64,000 nt of DNA from JAGTVB01 sp049282355 (GTDB lineage: Bacteria; Pseudomonadota; Gammaproteobacteria; HK1). Below, piece after piece: positions 1 through 8,954 of the stretch (position 1 is its first letter; the number at the start of each line of letters is the position of its first letter). Below the pieces are notes generated by a model. That model ran no database searches. It saw only the letters and a program-made list of their open reading frames with translations, and was not told the origin of the DNA. The stretch is taken from the NCBI GenBank assembly GCA_049282355.1, contig JBAPTW010000108.1:62001-126000 (forward strand), in the 5' to 3' direction. The position numbers were made by a program, and so were the translations under genes.

Positions 1-2157
1 ATGGACGGTGTCGCTGCCAACAGATACGTCTTCTTCTTTCTGCAAATAATCCGATGACTCGAGGCTAACATCAGCTTCCTCATCTTCTTTATCCCCAACG
101 GAGACGGCATCTTGCTCACCAAAGTCCTCCCCGAACAGGTCGCGATCAGAACAAAGCTCGCGCCACCATGTCAATGCTTTTTCCAGCAGGGGATTCTGAT
201 CCCCTACGGCATCACGTAGCGCGTGCGCATGAGCCTTGAAGGCGACGGTGTTGTTGGAGGCGAAAAATATCTCTAGCAGTTTGAGTTTATACTCCTGCCG
301 GTCCGGATACTTTTCAACGGCTTCTTTGACAAGTTGCTCTGCCTGTTCGAAGCGTTCGTATGCCAGGTAGACATTCACCTCGGCCAGGGGATCTTCGTCC
401 AGAAGATCAGCTTCAAAAGACGCCATCGCCTCGCCTTCGTCCGCTTCGACTTCTACCGGATTGGCTTGGCTGTGCACCTCGCCTGCGTCAATCGGCTCGC
501 GACCCTCAGCGTTTACCGCGCCTGACGCTGAAGCATCGTTTGAAGTCCCATCTCCCTCGAGCAGAGAGGCCTCGGCAATCGGCAAGCCATCAGTCCTTGC
601 GCGTCGTCTCCGCCACATGGTAAATCCGCTGCCGGCGACCAGAAAGCCGCCGAAGAGACCAACTCCGATGGCCACGCTACGAGTTGGCGATACCGCTAGC
701 GGCGGTTGCGCCTCGTCTGCGCTAACGTCTTGCGCGGTAACGCTCGCGGCTGTTTGGTTTGGCTCGAGAGTTATTGGAACTGTATTTGTCGCCGCCGACG
801 GTGCCGACGCTGGATTGTTGTCGCTGGACGCGAGCCCTTGCGTAGCGTTCGCGTCACTCGCTTGCGCTTTGAACTCGTCACCCGATTCCACAGCCGGTGC
901 GGTAAAATCACTGTTAGCTGCTACAACTTGTTGCTGAAGTGAAGAAATTGCATCGTCCTTGAGCTCGATAAGACGACGGAGATCCTTAATAATGATTTCT
1001 GTCTCACCTAAACGCTCACGCAGATCCTGGTTTTCGCGTTTTGTTGCTTCCGCATCTTCTACTGCTAGAGCCAACTCATTGCGCAGTCCTTCTATATTAC
1101 CGGCCGCATCCGCACCACTTCCTACTCCGGAATTCGCTGAACCCGCACTCACGAGCTTTACCTGGTCGTTAATGCCTGCGGGCTCGTTTTGTCCCTCCAA
1201 ATTAGCGGCTGTTTCGGCCACAGGTAATGCCCCGGATGGCAGATTGTCCATTCTGGCGGCGACCGTCTGTCGGTATTCTTCCCAGAGGGAGTGGTGACGG
1301 CGCACTTCAGCGAGAGCTTCATTACTTTCGATGGCCGAGATCGCCGCCTGGTCGGGAATTTGTAACACCATTCCTTTCTTGAGAAGATTCATATTCTTCT
1401 CCAGAAAAGCATCGGGGTTGGCGCGAAACAGCGCTAGCATAAGCTGGTTCACGTCGTCAGCGGAATCACCAGCGATTTCGCTCGCCATTTCCCACAAAGT
1501 ATCTCCGGCCGCTGTCGGTCCATATATTAGCGCTCTGTTCACCTCTTTTGACGCTGCCGAATCGGGTGACGCTAAAGTTGGCACCGTCGCCTGAAGCGCC
1601 TTTCCCCTGGGTTCCTCAGACGAATAACTGCGCGCTGCACTCACGGTCGTCCCCGTTTGCTCAGTGGTTAGCTGGGACGATTTCTCAACACCACTTTGCG
1701 TGCTTGCCTTGACAATCTTTGTAGCCGACGGCCGTTCCAGCGACTCTGCCAAGGCTGTCCCGTAGAGCGGCGGATCTAAAAGCAGGGTATACTCACGAAG
1801 TACACGGCCTTGAGGCCAACTCACCTCGATCAGAAAATCCAGGAAAGGTTCTCTGAAATCGGCTTTGGTGGATAGTTGAATATAGGCGGAGCCATCTCGA
1901 GATTCCACCACATGAAACATGAGCTCCGAAAGGCCAGGGACGCGCTCCATGCCAGCACGATCGAAGTGCTCCCGGCCCGCCACATTGATCTTCAAATCCT
2001 CCAGCTCGTCCGCCTGCCAGGATTTAACGGGTATCCGCGCTTCCAGGGGTTGATTTAGTGAGGAACGCAACTCGATATCCCCCAGACCAAGCGCAAAAAC
2101 GCTCGACGGAACCGAGTATAGAGACAAAGCCAGCAGGAGGGCCGGTTTCCGCTTCAT
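1..2157 (-). CDS. fimV: FimV-like pilus assembly/polar hub protein, partial (C-terminus beyond window)
   Basis: Inner-membrane peptidoglycan-binding protein of the FimV family, which organises polar type IV pili and type II secretion. The reading frame is open from an ATG at 2157 to the window edge, 719 residues visible. The N-terminus has a signal peptide and the FimV-typical ALGLGDIELRSSLNQPLEA stretch. A LysM-like segment lies near residues 205-268, a short coiled coil near 355-405, one membrane helix near 492-514 followed by an arginine-rich stop-transfer, and the FimV C-terminal TPR-like region (LAEVNVYLAYERFEQAEQLV) near 585. The middle is acidic and low-complexity, as usual for the family. 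It follows asd, the usual gammaproteobacterial order. The C-terminal end lies outside the window. Confidence 0.93.
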   Translation of the reverse strand, partial: MKRKPALLLALSLYSVPSSVFALGLGDIELRSSLNQPLEARIPVKSWQADELEDLKINVAGREHFDRAGMERVPGLSELMFHVVESRDGSAYIQLSTKADFREPFLDFLIEVSWPQGRVLREYTLLLDPPLYGTALAESLERPSATKIVKASTQSGVEKSSQLTTEQTGTTVSAARSYSSEEPRGKALQATVPTLASPDSAASKEVNRALIYGPTAAGDTLWEMASEIAGDSADDVNQLMLALFRANPDAFLEKNMNLLKKGMVLQIPDQAAISAIESNEALAEVRRHHSLWEEYRQTVAARMDNLPSGALPVAETAANLEGQNEPAGINDQVKLVSAGSANSGVGSGADAAGNIEGLRNELALAVEDAEATKRENQDLRERLGETEIIIKDLRRLIELKDDAISSLQQQVVAANSDFTAPAVESGDEFKAQASDANATQGLASSDNNPASAPSAATNTVPITLEPNQTAASVTAQDVSADEAQPPLAVSPTRSVAIGVGLFGGFLVAGSGFTMWRRRRARTDGLPIAEASLLEGDGTSNDASASGAVNAEGREPIDAGEVHSQANPVEVEADEGEAMASFEADLLDEDPLAEVNVYLAYERFEQAEQLVKEAVEKYPDRQEYKLKLLEIFFASNNTVAFKAHAHALRDAVGDQNPLLEKALTWWRELCSDRDLFGEDFGEQDAVSVGDKEDEEADVSLESSDYLQKEEDVSVGSDTVH

Positions 2158-2203
2158 AGTGGGTACCTTAAGCAACTATCGCCCCAAAGAATGGCAGCTC
2201 TCA

Positions 2204-2345
2204 GAAGCTGTTTTAAAACTACTGCGCTTGTCATAGCGGCGTTGCGCGGCAGCTCAGAATCTTCATGTACTCCCATGTACACTGCGGTCCATCGCCACCC
2301 TACGCCTTACGACTCCGGCGCTCGCGACATTTTTAGAACAGCTTC
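2204..2345 (+). repeat. MITE-like repeat copy 1, full length
   Basis: Complete 142-bp element between fimV and asd. It begins GAAGCTGTTTTAAAA and ends with the inverted counterpart TTTTAGAACAGCTTC. It is flanked on both sides by TCA, which would fit a 3-bp TNA target duplication. The interior has the family core (GCGCTTGTCATAGCGGCG), a TGTAC-rich centre and a GCCGGCGCTCGCGACAT-like right part. With the copy at 34521-34663 it defines the family. Confidence 0.85.
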
Positions 2346-2457
2346 TCAATCGAGAGCCACACGTAGCTCAACAACGGAAGTCCGCCCCCTCAAGAGGTAT
2401 GAATGTGCTAGTTTTTTGTTTGGAGTTACTGTTGTATCGGTACGTACTTGGCTTATT

Positions 2458-3480
2458 TTATAGGTAGTTCCTAATCAAGATCTCCGCAATCTGAACGCTA
2501 TTGAGTGCTGCTCCTTTTCTCAAATTGTCAGAGACCACCCACATGTTCAGCCCGCGGGGGTGAGAGATGTCGTTGCGTATTCTGCCCACATAAACCGCAT
2601 CGGTTCCGGCCGCTTCTGTAACAGCCGTTGGATATCCCCCACTCATTCGTTCGTCAATAACTCTTACACCAGGCGCGGACTGGAGTACTTCGCGGGCATC
2701 ATCGGCATCTATAAACTTGCGGGTCTCGATGTGCAGGGCTTCTGAGTGACCATAAAAAACCGGCACACGGACTGCAGTGGGATTCACTGCAATTTCATTA
2801 TCCGCCATAATTTTCCTTGTTTCCCACACCATTTTCATTTCTTCTTTCGTATAACCATTTTCTAGAAATACATCAATATGGGGAAGCACGTTAAATGCGA
2901 TTTGCTTTGGATAGGCCGCGCAGCTTATCGGCTTAAGATTAAGGAGAGCGGCACTTTGGTCCTGCAATTCTGCAATTGCGCTTTTCCCTGTTCCTGATAC
3001 GGCCTGGTAAGTACTGACATTTACTCGTTCGATACCAACCGCGTCGTAAATTGGCTTTAACGCTACTACCATTTGGATAGTAGAGCAGTTTGGATTGGCA
3101 ATAATACCGCGAGCCTTATACTGACCAATAGTTTCCGGATTGACCTCTGGCACCACCAACGGTATATCGGCGTTGTATCGGAATTCTGAAGTATTGTCTA
3201 TGATTACACATCCAGCCGCGGCCGCTGCAGGGGCATATCTTGCCGAGACACTTGCACCAGCCGAAAACAAACCGATATCTACTTTTGAAAAATCGAAATC
3301 GTCAACCGACTGGACAATTAATTCATCATCTCTAAAAGCAATTCGAGCCCCTTCCGAACGTTCACTTGCCAGCACATAAATATTATCAATTGGGAAATTC
3401 CTCTCGGCTAGGATTAAGAGCATGGCTTCACCGACTGCACCGGTGGCCCCAAGCACTGCGACGTTATAAAGTCGATTCAT
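2458..3480 (-). CDS. asd: Aspartate-semialdehyde dehydrogenase
   Basis: Catalyses NADPH-dependent reduction of aspartyl-4-phosphate to aspartate semialdehyde, the branch step to lysine/diaminopimelate, methionine and threonine. The 340-residue product has the Rossmann motif GATGAVG (residues 11-17), the catalytic cysteine in NPNCSTIQM (Cys132) and the C-terminal NMWVVSDNLRKGAALN segment typical of the family. Length is normal. It sits between leuB and fimV on the same strand, the usual gammaproteobacterial arrangement, and it feeds the dapC/dapD pathway encoded 3-5 kb away. An 82-bp gap separates it from leuB, so it is probably co-transcribed with leuDB. Confidence 0.97.
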   Translation of the reverse strand: MNRLYNVAVLGATGAVGEAMLLILAERNFPIDNIYVLASERSEGARIAFRDDELIVQSVDDFDFSKVDIGLFSAGASVSARYAPAAAAAGCVIIDNTSEFRYNADIPLVVPEVNPETIGQYKARGIIANPNCSTIQMVVALKPIYDAVGIERVNVSTYQAVSGTGKSAIAELQDQSAALLNLKPISCAAYPKQIAFNVLPHIDVFLENGYTKEEMKMVWETRKIMADNEIAVNPTAVRVPVFYGHSEALHIETRKFIDADDAREVLQSAPGVRVIDERMSGGYPTAVTEAAGTDAVYVGRIRNDISHPRGLNMWVVSDNLRKGAALNSVQIAEILIRNYL

Positions 3481-3562
3481 TTATCCACCCCCTTTCCCAC
3501 TGGCGCAACTCACCTCACCGCTCGCCTTACTCTGCAAATACTCAGACATTGTGTACAACGAC

Positions 3563-4636
3563 CTACAATGCCTTTAGGACGGCATCACCCATTTCCGCCG
3601 TCCCCATCCGTTGGGTGTCAGGAAAAGCAATATCGAAAGTACGCAAACCTTTATCAAGCACACGGCCAACCGCTGCCTCAATCCGCTCAGCAAGCTCGGG
3701 CATCCCCAGGGAATACCGCAACATCATTGCCGCCGACAAAATTGTGGCTAAAGGGTTAGCGAGTTGCTTACCCGCGATGTCTGGAGCGGATCCGTGAGCG
3801 GGCTCATATAGGCCCTTGCCAGTCCCATCCAACGAAGCTGACGGCAGCATGCCAATTGACCCTGTCAGCATGGCCGCCTCGTCGGACAGAATGTCGCCGA
3901 ACAGGTTGGTGGTGACGATGACATCAAACTGCTTCGGTGCGAGAACAAGCTGCATGGCGGCGTTATCGATATACATGTGCGTAAGCCTAACAAAGGGATA
4001 ATCTCGGGCCACGCGCTCCGCAACTTCGCGCCATAACTGGCTAACCTCCAGTACATTTGCCTTATCCACCGAGCAAACACGCCGCTTGCGTTGTGCCGCA
4101 ATATCAAACGCTACCTTGCAGATTCTAGCGATCTCTGATTCCCTGTAGACTAACGTATTGAAAGCTTCACGCTCTCCATCATCTATTTGACGTATGCCTC
4201 GTGGGAGGCCGAAATAAATGCCCCCGGTCAGTTCCCGGACAATTAACAAATCAAGTCCAGAGACAACGTCCGGCTTAAGTGTTGATGCCGACACTAGCTG
4301 TGGATAGAGGATAGCGGGTCGCAGGTTGGCAAACACCCCGAGCGCCGCACGTAACTGCAGCAACCCCGTTTCCGGCCGGCACTTTCGCTCTAAGCTATCC
4401 CATTTGGGTCCACCGATAGCGCCCAAAAGAATGGCGTCGGCCGCACGCGCCAAATCTAGAGTCGCGTCAGGCAACGGTGCCCCCGTTTTATCGAGCGCTG
4501 CCCCACCGATGTAGCCGTACTCGAACTCCACGGAAAGTTCGCCGCTAGCGACCAGTGCGCGAAGTACTTTCAGTGCTTCTTCTACAATCTCCGGACCAAT
4601 TCCGTCACCGGGTAATACCAATACTTTTTTATTCAT
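3563..4636 (-). CDS. leuB: 3-isopropylmalate dehydrogenase
   Basis: Third enzyme of leucine biosynthesis: NAD-dependent oxidative decarboxylation of 3-isopropylmalate. I chose the ATG at 4636 (MNKKVLVLPGDGIGPE), giving 357 residues, the usual length; an AAAGG ribosome site lies just upstream. A further in-frame start adds 10 residues that overlap leuD and are unlikely. Motifs include GDGIGPEI, VRELTGGIYFG, the YIDNAAMQLV substrate region, TNLFGDILSDEAAML (metal-binding aspartates) and GSAPDIAGK. The start overlaps the leuD stop by 8 bp, implying translational coupling. Confidence 0.97.
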   Translation of the reverse strand: MNKKVLVLPGDGIGPEIVEEALKVLRALVASGELSVEFEYGYIGGAALDKTGAPLPDATLDLARAADAILLGAIGGPKWDSLERKCRPETGLLQLRAALGVFANLRPAILYPQLVSASTLKPDVVSGLDLLIVRELTGGIYFGLPRGIRQIDDGEREAFNTLVYRESEIARICKVAFDIAAQRKRRVCSVDKANVLEVSQLWREVAERVARDYPFVRLTHMYIDNAAMQLVLAPKQFDVIVTTNLFGDILSDEAAMLTGSIGMLPSASLDGTGKGLYEPAHGSAPDIAGKQLANPLATILSAAMMLRYSLGMPELAERIEAAVGRVLDKGLRTFDIAFPDTQRMGTAEMGDAVLKAL

Positions 4637-5315
4637 TATTAACCTTTTTGCGAGAGGCGCGGCCAATTCTCATGTCTACCGGAAACAACCATGGCGTCTC
4701 GCGCCGCCGCCTGCTTTCATAGTTCTGAATATCCTGTGCATACCGAAGCGTCAAAGCAATCTCGTCCATCCCCTGCAATAGACCATACTTGAGGAATTGG
4801 TCAATTTCAAAGCGAAAACAGGTTTCAGCGGGATTCTTGACTGTTTGTGACGGCAGGTCAACGTCTAACCGATATCCCGGTGAAGCGACTACTTCGGTAA
4901 ATAGTTTTCGCACCACGTCCGCTGGCAAAATGACAGGAAGAATTCCATTTTTACAGCAGTTATTATAAAAGATATCCGCGAAGCTGGGAGCAATGATAAC
5001 GCGAAACCCATATTCCAATAATGCCCAGGGGGCATGCTCTCTGCTCGAACCACAACCAAAATTTGCTCCTGTGAGAAGGATTTCAGCCCCTTGATAACGA
5101 GCTTGGTTGAGTACAAATTCCTTATTTAGAACACGCTTAGAGCAATCCTGCCCATATTCCCCATGATCGAAATAACGCCATTCATCAAACAAGTAAGGAC
5201 CAAATCCGGTGCGATTGATCGCTTTCAAAAATTGTTTCGGTATAATGGCATCGGTATCTACATTGGCACGATCGAGTGGCGCCACGAGTCCCACAAGTCT
5301 GGTAAACGGTTTCAT
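4629..5315 (-). CDS. leuD: 3-isopropylmalate dehydratase small subunit
   Basis: Small subunit of isopropylmalate isomerase, which needs LeuC as partner. I chose the ATG at 5315 (MKPFTRLVGLVAPLDRANVD), preceded by GGGGTGA; this gives 228 residues, slightly longer than typical because of an arginine-rich C-terminal tail. The family signature GCGSSREHAPWALLEYGF is present. It is the first gene of the leuD-leuB-asd-fimV run. leuC, normally immediately upstream, is absent: the next gene is queG, divergently oriented. A sigma70-like promoter 5341-5369 suggests leuD starts its own transcript. Confidence 0.95.
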   Translation of the reverse strand: MKPFTRLVGLVAPLDRANVDTDAIIPKQFLKAINRTGFGPYLFDEWRYFDHGEYGQDCSKRVLNKEFVLNQARYQGAEILLTGANFGCGSSREHAPWALLEYGFRVIIAPSFADIFYNNCCKNGILPVILPADVVRKLFTEVVASPGYRLDVDLPSQTVKNPAETCFRFEIDQFLKYGLLQGMDEIALTLRYAQDIQNYESRRRRETPWLFPVDMRIGRASRKKVNNE

Positions 5316-5340
5316 CGTATCACCCCGCGATCGGAATCGG

Positions 5341-5369
5341 ATAACATAACAGGCGTATCTGTTTGACAA
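5341..5369 (-). promoter_or_regulatory. Sigma70-like promoter of leuD-leuB-asd
   Basis: On the minus strand TTGTCA (5364-5369) and TGTTAT (5341-5346) are separated by exactly 17 bp. The -10 ends 25 bp upstream of the leuD ATG. The -35 matches consensus in 5 of 6 positions and the -10 in 4 of 6. The position supports leuD being the first gene of this transcript. Confidence 0.5.
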
Positions 5370-5438
5370 CAGTTTTGTCTAACCATGACAATCTAACACA
5401 ACACGGACCGCCAGAGGATGTGCTCAATCGAGCCCTTG

Positions 5439-5508
5439 ATACTCCAGTTGCTTGCCGCTGGGCGCCTTGCGACCCCGGCGTTCGCGATATTCTTAAAAGA
5501 GAGCGTCT
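5439..5508 (+). repeat. MITE-like repeat, right half, decayed
   Basis: Matches the right half of the 142-bp family by eye: an ACTCCRGTT-like centre, GCGCCTTGC, CCGGCGTTCGCGATATTCTTAAAA. No clear left end was found. It occupies the spot between leuD and queG where leuC would normally be. Confidence 0.6.
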
Positions 5509-5551
5509 TAGTGACAAGGATAACGAAACGGTTGCCGGCATCGCCTAATAC

Positions 5552-6643
5552 ATGTGCACTTTTTCCAATCTCGAAAACGCAGATCAACAAATGCGGCTCG
5601 CCGTAGCAATCAAAGGCTGGGCCTCGGAGCTGGGCTTTCAGCAGCTTGGTATTGCCGATGTCGAGCTTTCCGAAGACGAGAGCCGCCTGGTAGCTTGGCT
5701 TGCGGCGGAACGCCATGGAGCGATGGATTACATGGCCCGCCACGGAACGAAACGAAGCCGTCCGCAGGAGCTACTTCCCGGAACGCTTCGCGTGCTGTGC
5801 GCACGTATGAATTACTGGACCGAAGCGAGCCCGGGGCCGCAGCAGACACTCAGCGATCCCAGCGCTGCCTATCTCTCTCGATATGCTGTTGGCCGAGATT
5901 ACCACAAGGTGCTGCGTCAGCGATTGAAACAGCTTGCCCAGCGGGTGCAAAAGCACACAGGCCACTTTGGCTATCGAGTCTTTGTGGATAGCGCACCGGT
6001 ACTGGAGAAGGCGTTGGCACGAAACGCCGGGCTCGGCTGGATCGGAAAACACACCAACCTTATCAACCGCAAAGACGGCTCGTGGTTTTTCCTGGGAGAA
6101 ATCTATACCGACATACCACTACCGTTGGACAGGCCGACACGAGCGCACTGTGGTAGCTGTCTCGCTTGCCTTTACGCGTGTCCGACGAAAGCCATCATCG
6201 CGCCATATCAGCTTGATGCACGGCGATGCATTTCGTATTTGACGATCGAACTGCGCTCCTCCATTCCACTAGCGCTTCGACCCCTCATAGGTAACCGTAT
6301 CTTTGGTTGTGATGATTGCCAGCTCGTGTGCCCATGGAATCGCGCAGCGACGCCCACCTTGGAAGCCGATTTCGCACCGCGAAACGACCTGGATACAAAG
6401 CAGCTGCTAGAGCTGTTTCATTGGAGCGAGGAGCATTTTTACCGGCGCACTCAGGGCTCGCCGATTCGACGCATAGGCTATGCCTGCTGGTTGCGAAACA
6501 TCGCGGTGGCCCTTGGTAATGCACCCACCTCGAGTGCTGTAATCCAGGCCCTGAAGTCCAAGGCAGACGACCCCTCGGCGTTGGTCCGGGAGCATGTCGG
6601 CTGGGCTTTAGCCAGACATCAAGCAGCGAGCGAGCTTATTTAA
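5552..6643 (+). CDS. queG: Epoxyqueuosine reductase
   Basis: Cobalamin- and [4Fe-4S]-dependent enzyme that reduces epoxyqueuosine to queuosine in the tRNA wobble position, last step of queuosine synthesis; cytosolic. The 363-residue product carries two ferredoxin-like cysteine clusters, CGSCLACLYACP and GCDDCQLVCPWN, plus the QueG segment FVDSAPVLEKALARNAGLGW. The C-terminus contains HEAT-like helices (DPSALVREHVGWALARH). The start is uncertain: MCTF at 5552, or MRLAVA at 5591, which aligns better with many family members. The stop codon TAA immediately abuts a MITE-like repeat. It is transcribed away from leuD. Confidence 0.95.
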   Translation: MCTFSNLENADQQMRLAVAIKGWASELGFQQLGIADVELSEDESRLVAWLAAERHGAMDYMARHGTKRSRPQELLPGTLRVLCARMNYWTEASPGPQQTLSDPSAAYLSRYAVGRDYHKVLRQRLKQLAQRVQKHTGHFGYRVFVDSAPVLEKALARNAGLGWIGKHTNLINRKDGSWFFLGEIYTDIPLPLDRPTRAHCGSCLACLYACPTKAIIAPYQLDARRCISYLTIELRSSIPLALRPLIGNRIFGCDDCQLVCPWNRAATPTLEADFAPRNDLDTKQLLELFHWSEEHFYRRTQGSPIRRIGYACWLRNIAVALGNAPTSSAVIQALKSKADDPSALVREHVGWALARHQAASELI

Positions 6644-6803
6644 GACGCTGTATTAGTAATGTCGCGCGCGCTGGCAGAGCAAGGCGCACGGCGGCGACCC
6701 CAAGGAAAGAGCGAGTAACCCAAAGTGTACACAGACATGCATGGGAATTTTGTGCCGCCTCCCCTGTCGCTATGGCAAACGCAATAGTTATTGAAACCGC
6801 CTC
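6643..6803 (-). repeat. MITE-like repeat, near full length
   Basis: Reverse-orientation copy between queG and dapC. It starts GACGCTGTATTAGTAATGTCGCG, directly after the queG TAA. It has the AGCAAGGCGCACGGCGGCGA core, a GTGTACA centre and a decayed right end (AGTTATTGAAACCGCCTCC). Confidence 0.75.
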
Positions 6804-6812
6804 CAATCACGC

Positions 6813-8015
6813 ATGAATCCTCATTTACAAAAGTTACGACCCTATCCTTTCGAACGGCTGCGTCAACTCAAACAGGCTGTCAAGACGCCAACGGATTATC
6901 GGCACCTGGCACTTTCGCTCGGGGAACCGAGGGACCCCGCCCCAAACTTCATAAAAGATGTATTGACAGCCGCCCTCGATGACATTGCCGTCTATCCGAC
7001 GACCCAGGGAAGCTTTGGGCTTCGGCAAGCCATTGCCCAATGGCTCTCAAGGCGCTTCTCTTTAGCAGCTGAAACGATAGATCCTGATCGCCAGGTGATA
7101 CCTGTAGCAGGGACCCGAGAAGCCCTCTTCGCTCTTGCCCAGTGCATAATTAATCCGAGTGACGATCCGCTGGTGTTCATGCCCAATCCTTTCTATCAGA
7201 TATACGAAGGGGCTGCACTACTTGCTGGAGCAACCCCCTATTACCTTAACTGCACTGAAGCCAACGGGTTTTTGCCGGATCTCGCTGGTGTGTCGAAGCA
7301 GGCCTGGGAGAGATGCCAGCTTTTTTACCTGTGTTCTCCAGGCAATCCCACCGGGGCCGTGGCAGGATTCCCCTTTCTGCAGCAACTGATCGAGCTTGCA
7401 GACCGCTACGACTTCGTCATTGCGGCCGACGAGTGCTACTCGGAAATTTACCTGGACGAAAGCCATCCACCGGTCGGCCTGCTTGAGGCGGCAGCGCGCC
7501 TGGGCCGTTTCGACTATCGCCGCTGTCTTGTTTTTCACAGCCTCTCGAAACGTTCTAATGTACCTGGGCTCCGAACGGGTTTTGTCGCGGGAGACGCAAC
7601 GCTCATTGAGCATTTTTTGCGTTACCGCACTTATCACGGTTGTGCCATGCCATTGCACACTCAAGCCGCCAGCGCCGCAGCATGGCAGGATGAAGCCCAT
7701 GTGCGGGACAATCGCGAACGCTATCGGCGGAAATTTCAGACCATGAAAGCTTACCTGAAAGCAACGTTACCCTTCGACATGCCAGCGGGCGGATTTTATC
7801 TTTGGCCCAAAACGCCTTGCGATGATGTCCAGTTTGCCCTACAACTCTTTCAGCACAAAAATGTGACGGTGCTCCCTGGGACGTACCTTTCCCGTACCGC
7901 CCACGGAAGCGACCCTGGATATCGCCGAGTACGGATAGCGCTAGTTCCATCTTTGGACGACTGTACCGAGGCTGCGGATCGAATGGCCGAATTTATTTCT
8001 ACCCAATACGCTTAA
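6813..8015 (+). CDS. dapC: Succinyldiaminopimelate transaminase
   Basis: PLP-dependent fold-type I aminotransferase that converts N-succinyl-2-amino-6-ketopimelate to N-succinyl-LL-diaminopimelate in lysine and peptidoglycan-precursor synthesis. It has 400 residues. The PLP lysine lies in HSLSKRSNVPGLRTGF, with CSPGNPTG upstream and the N-terminal MNPHLQKLRPYPFERLRQL typical of DapC rather than of general aspartate aminotransferases. It is followed after 32 bp by dapD, the next-earlier enzyme of the same pathway, which supports the DapC assignment. The start is an ATG just after the repeat. Confidence 0.94.
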   Translation: MNPHLQKLRPYPFERLRQLKQAVKTPTDYRHLALSLGEPRDPAPNFIKDVLTAALDDIAVYPTTQGSFGLRQAIAQWLSRRFSLAAETIDPDRQVIPVAGTREALFALAQCIINPSDDPLVFMPNPFYQIYEGAALLAGATPYYLNCTEANGFLPDLAGVSKQAWERCQLFYLCSPGNPTGAVAGFPFLQQLIELADRYDFVIAADECYSEIYLDESHPPVGLLEAAARLGRFDYRRCLVFHSLSKRSNVPGLRTGFVAGDATLIEHFLRYRTYHGCAMPLHTQAASAAAWQDEAHVRDNRERYRRKFQTMKAYLKATLPFDMPAGGFYLWPKTPCDDVQFALQLFQHKNVTVLPGTYLSRTAHGSDPGYRRVRIALVPSLDDCTEAADRMAEFISTQYA

Positions 8016-8047
8016 TACCGTTCTCCCGCATGAAGGAGATTACATAA

Positions 8048-8869
8048 GTGACTGATGCACAAAGTATAATAGAAAACGCTTTCGAGAATCGCGATCAGCT
8101 CGACCCGCGCAACGTCGATGTCTCTATTAGAGAGGCAGTGGATGAAGTCATGGACTTGCTGGATGCGGGCATGCTTCGCATAGCCGAAAAGAAAGATGGA
8201 AATTGGATCGTCCACCAATGGATCAAAAAAGCGGTGCTGCTTTCCTTCCGCATCATCGACAGCGGGCTCATGCATGGAGGATATACCAACTATTTCGACA
8301 AGATCCCATCAAAGTTTGCCCGCTACGATGCCAGAGATTTCCGTAGTGACAGAGTGCGGATCGTACCGCCGGCCTCTGCCAGGCGTGGTGCCTTTATTGC
8401 ACCCGATGTCGTACTGATGCCTTCTTATATTAATATTGGGGCTTATGTTGATACCGGAACCATGGTAGACACTTGGGCTACAGTCGGATCCTGCGCACAA
8501 ATCGGGAAAAACGTTCATCTGTCAGGAGGCGTGGGCATCGGAGGGGTGCTGGAACCTCTGCAAGCAGCTCCGACTATCATTGAGGATAATTGCTTCATCG
8601 GCGCCCGCTCCGAGGTAGTCGAGGGTGTGATAGTGGAGGAAGGATCTGTCATTTCAATGGGCGTATACGTGGGTCAAAGCACGCGCATCTATCATCGGGA
8701 AACGGGGGAAATAACCTACGGACGAATTCCAGCGGGCTCAGTAGTTGTATCTGGGAACTTGCCCTCTGAGGATGGACGCTACAGTCTTTATTGTGCCGTG
8801 ATCGTCAAACAGGTGGACGAGAAGACCCGCAGCAAAGTGGGAATCAACGAATTACTTCGTAGCCTTTGA
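8048..8869 (+). CDS. dapD: 2,3,4,5-tetrahydropyridine-2,6-dicarboxylate N-succinyltransferase
   Basis: Transfers succinyl from succinyl-CoA to tetrahydrodipicolinate, committing carbon to the succinylase branch of lysine synthesis; trimeric cytosolic enzyme. It has 273 residues, the normal family length. The N-terminal helical domain is followed by a left-handed beta-helix of hexapeptide repeats (about residues 105-220, e.g. IGAYVDTGTMVDTWATVGSC, GVGIGGVLEP) and the C-terminal GRIPAGSVVVSGNLP. The start codon is GTG, preceded by GAAGGAG at good spacing. It forms a two-gene unit with dapC. Confidence 0.97.
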   Translation: MTDAQSIIENAFENRDQLDPRNVDVSIREAVDEVMDLLDAGMLRIAEKKDGNWIVHQWIKKAVLLSFRIIDSGLMHGGYTNYFDKIPSKFARYDARDFRSDRVRIVPPASARRGAFIAPDVVLMPSYINIGAYVDTGTMVDTWATVGSCAQIGKNVHLSGGVGIGGVLEPLQAAPTIIEDNCFIGARSEVVEGVIVEEGSVISMGVYVGQSTRIYHRETGEITYGRIPAGSVVVSGNLPSEDGRYSLYCAVIVKQVDEKTRSKVGINELLRSL

Positions 8870-8954
8870 ATAGCATTTAGAGTCTATGCCGACTATAGAG
8901 AGCCATTTCAAAAAAATTGCGGGCAACGAGTTCGCAAGGCGCCAAGTCTTTTCG

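Noticed and set aside
461..937. 158-codon plus-strand frame and neighbouring plus-strand frames at 334-1594
   Set aside because: Antisense shadows of fimV, whose minus-strand frame gives clear family motifs.
8890..8950. Further repeat copy between dapD and the GspH-like gene
   Set aside because: Only loose similarity (TTCAAAAAAATTGCGGGC, CGCAAGGCGCC); too weak to count.
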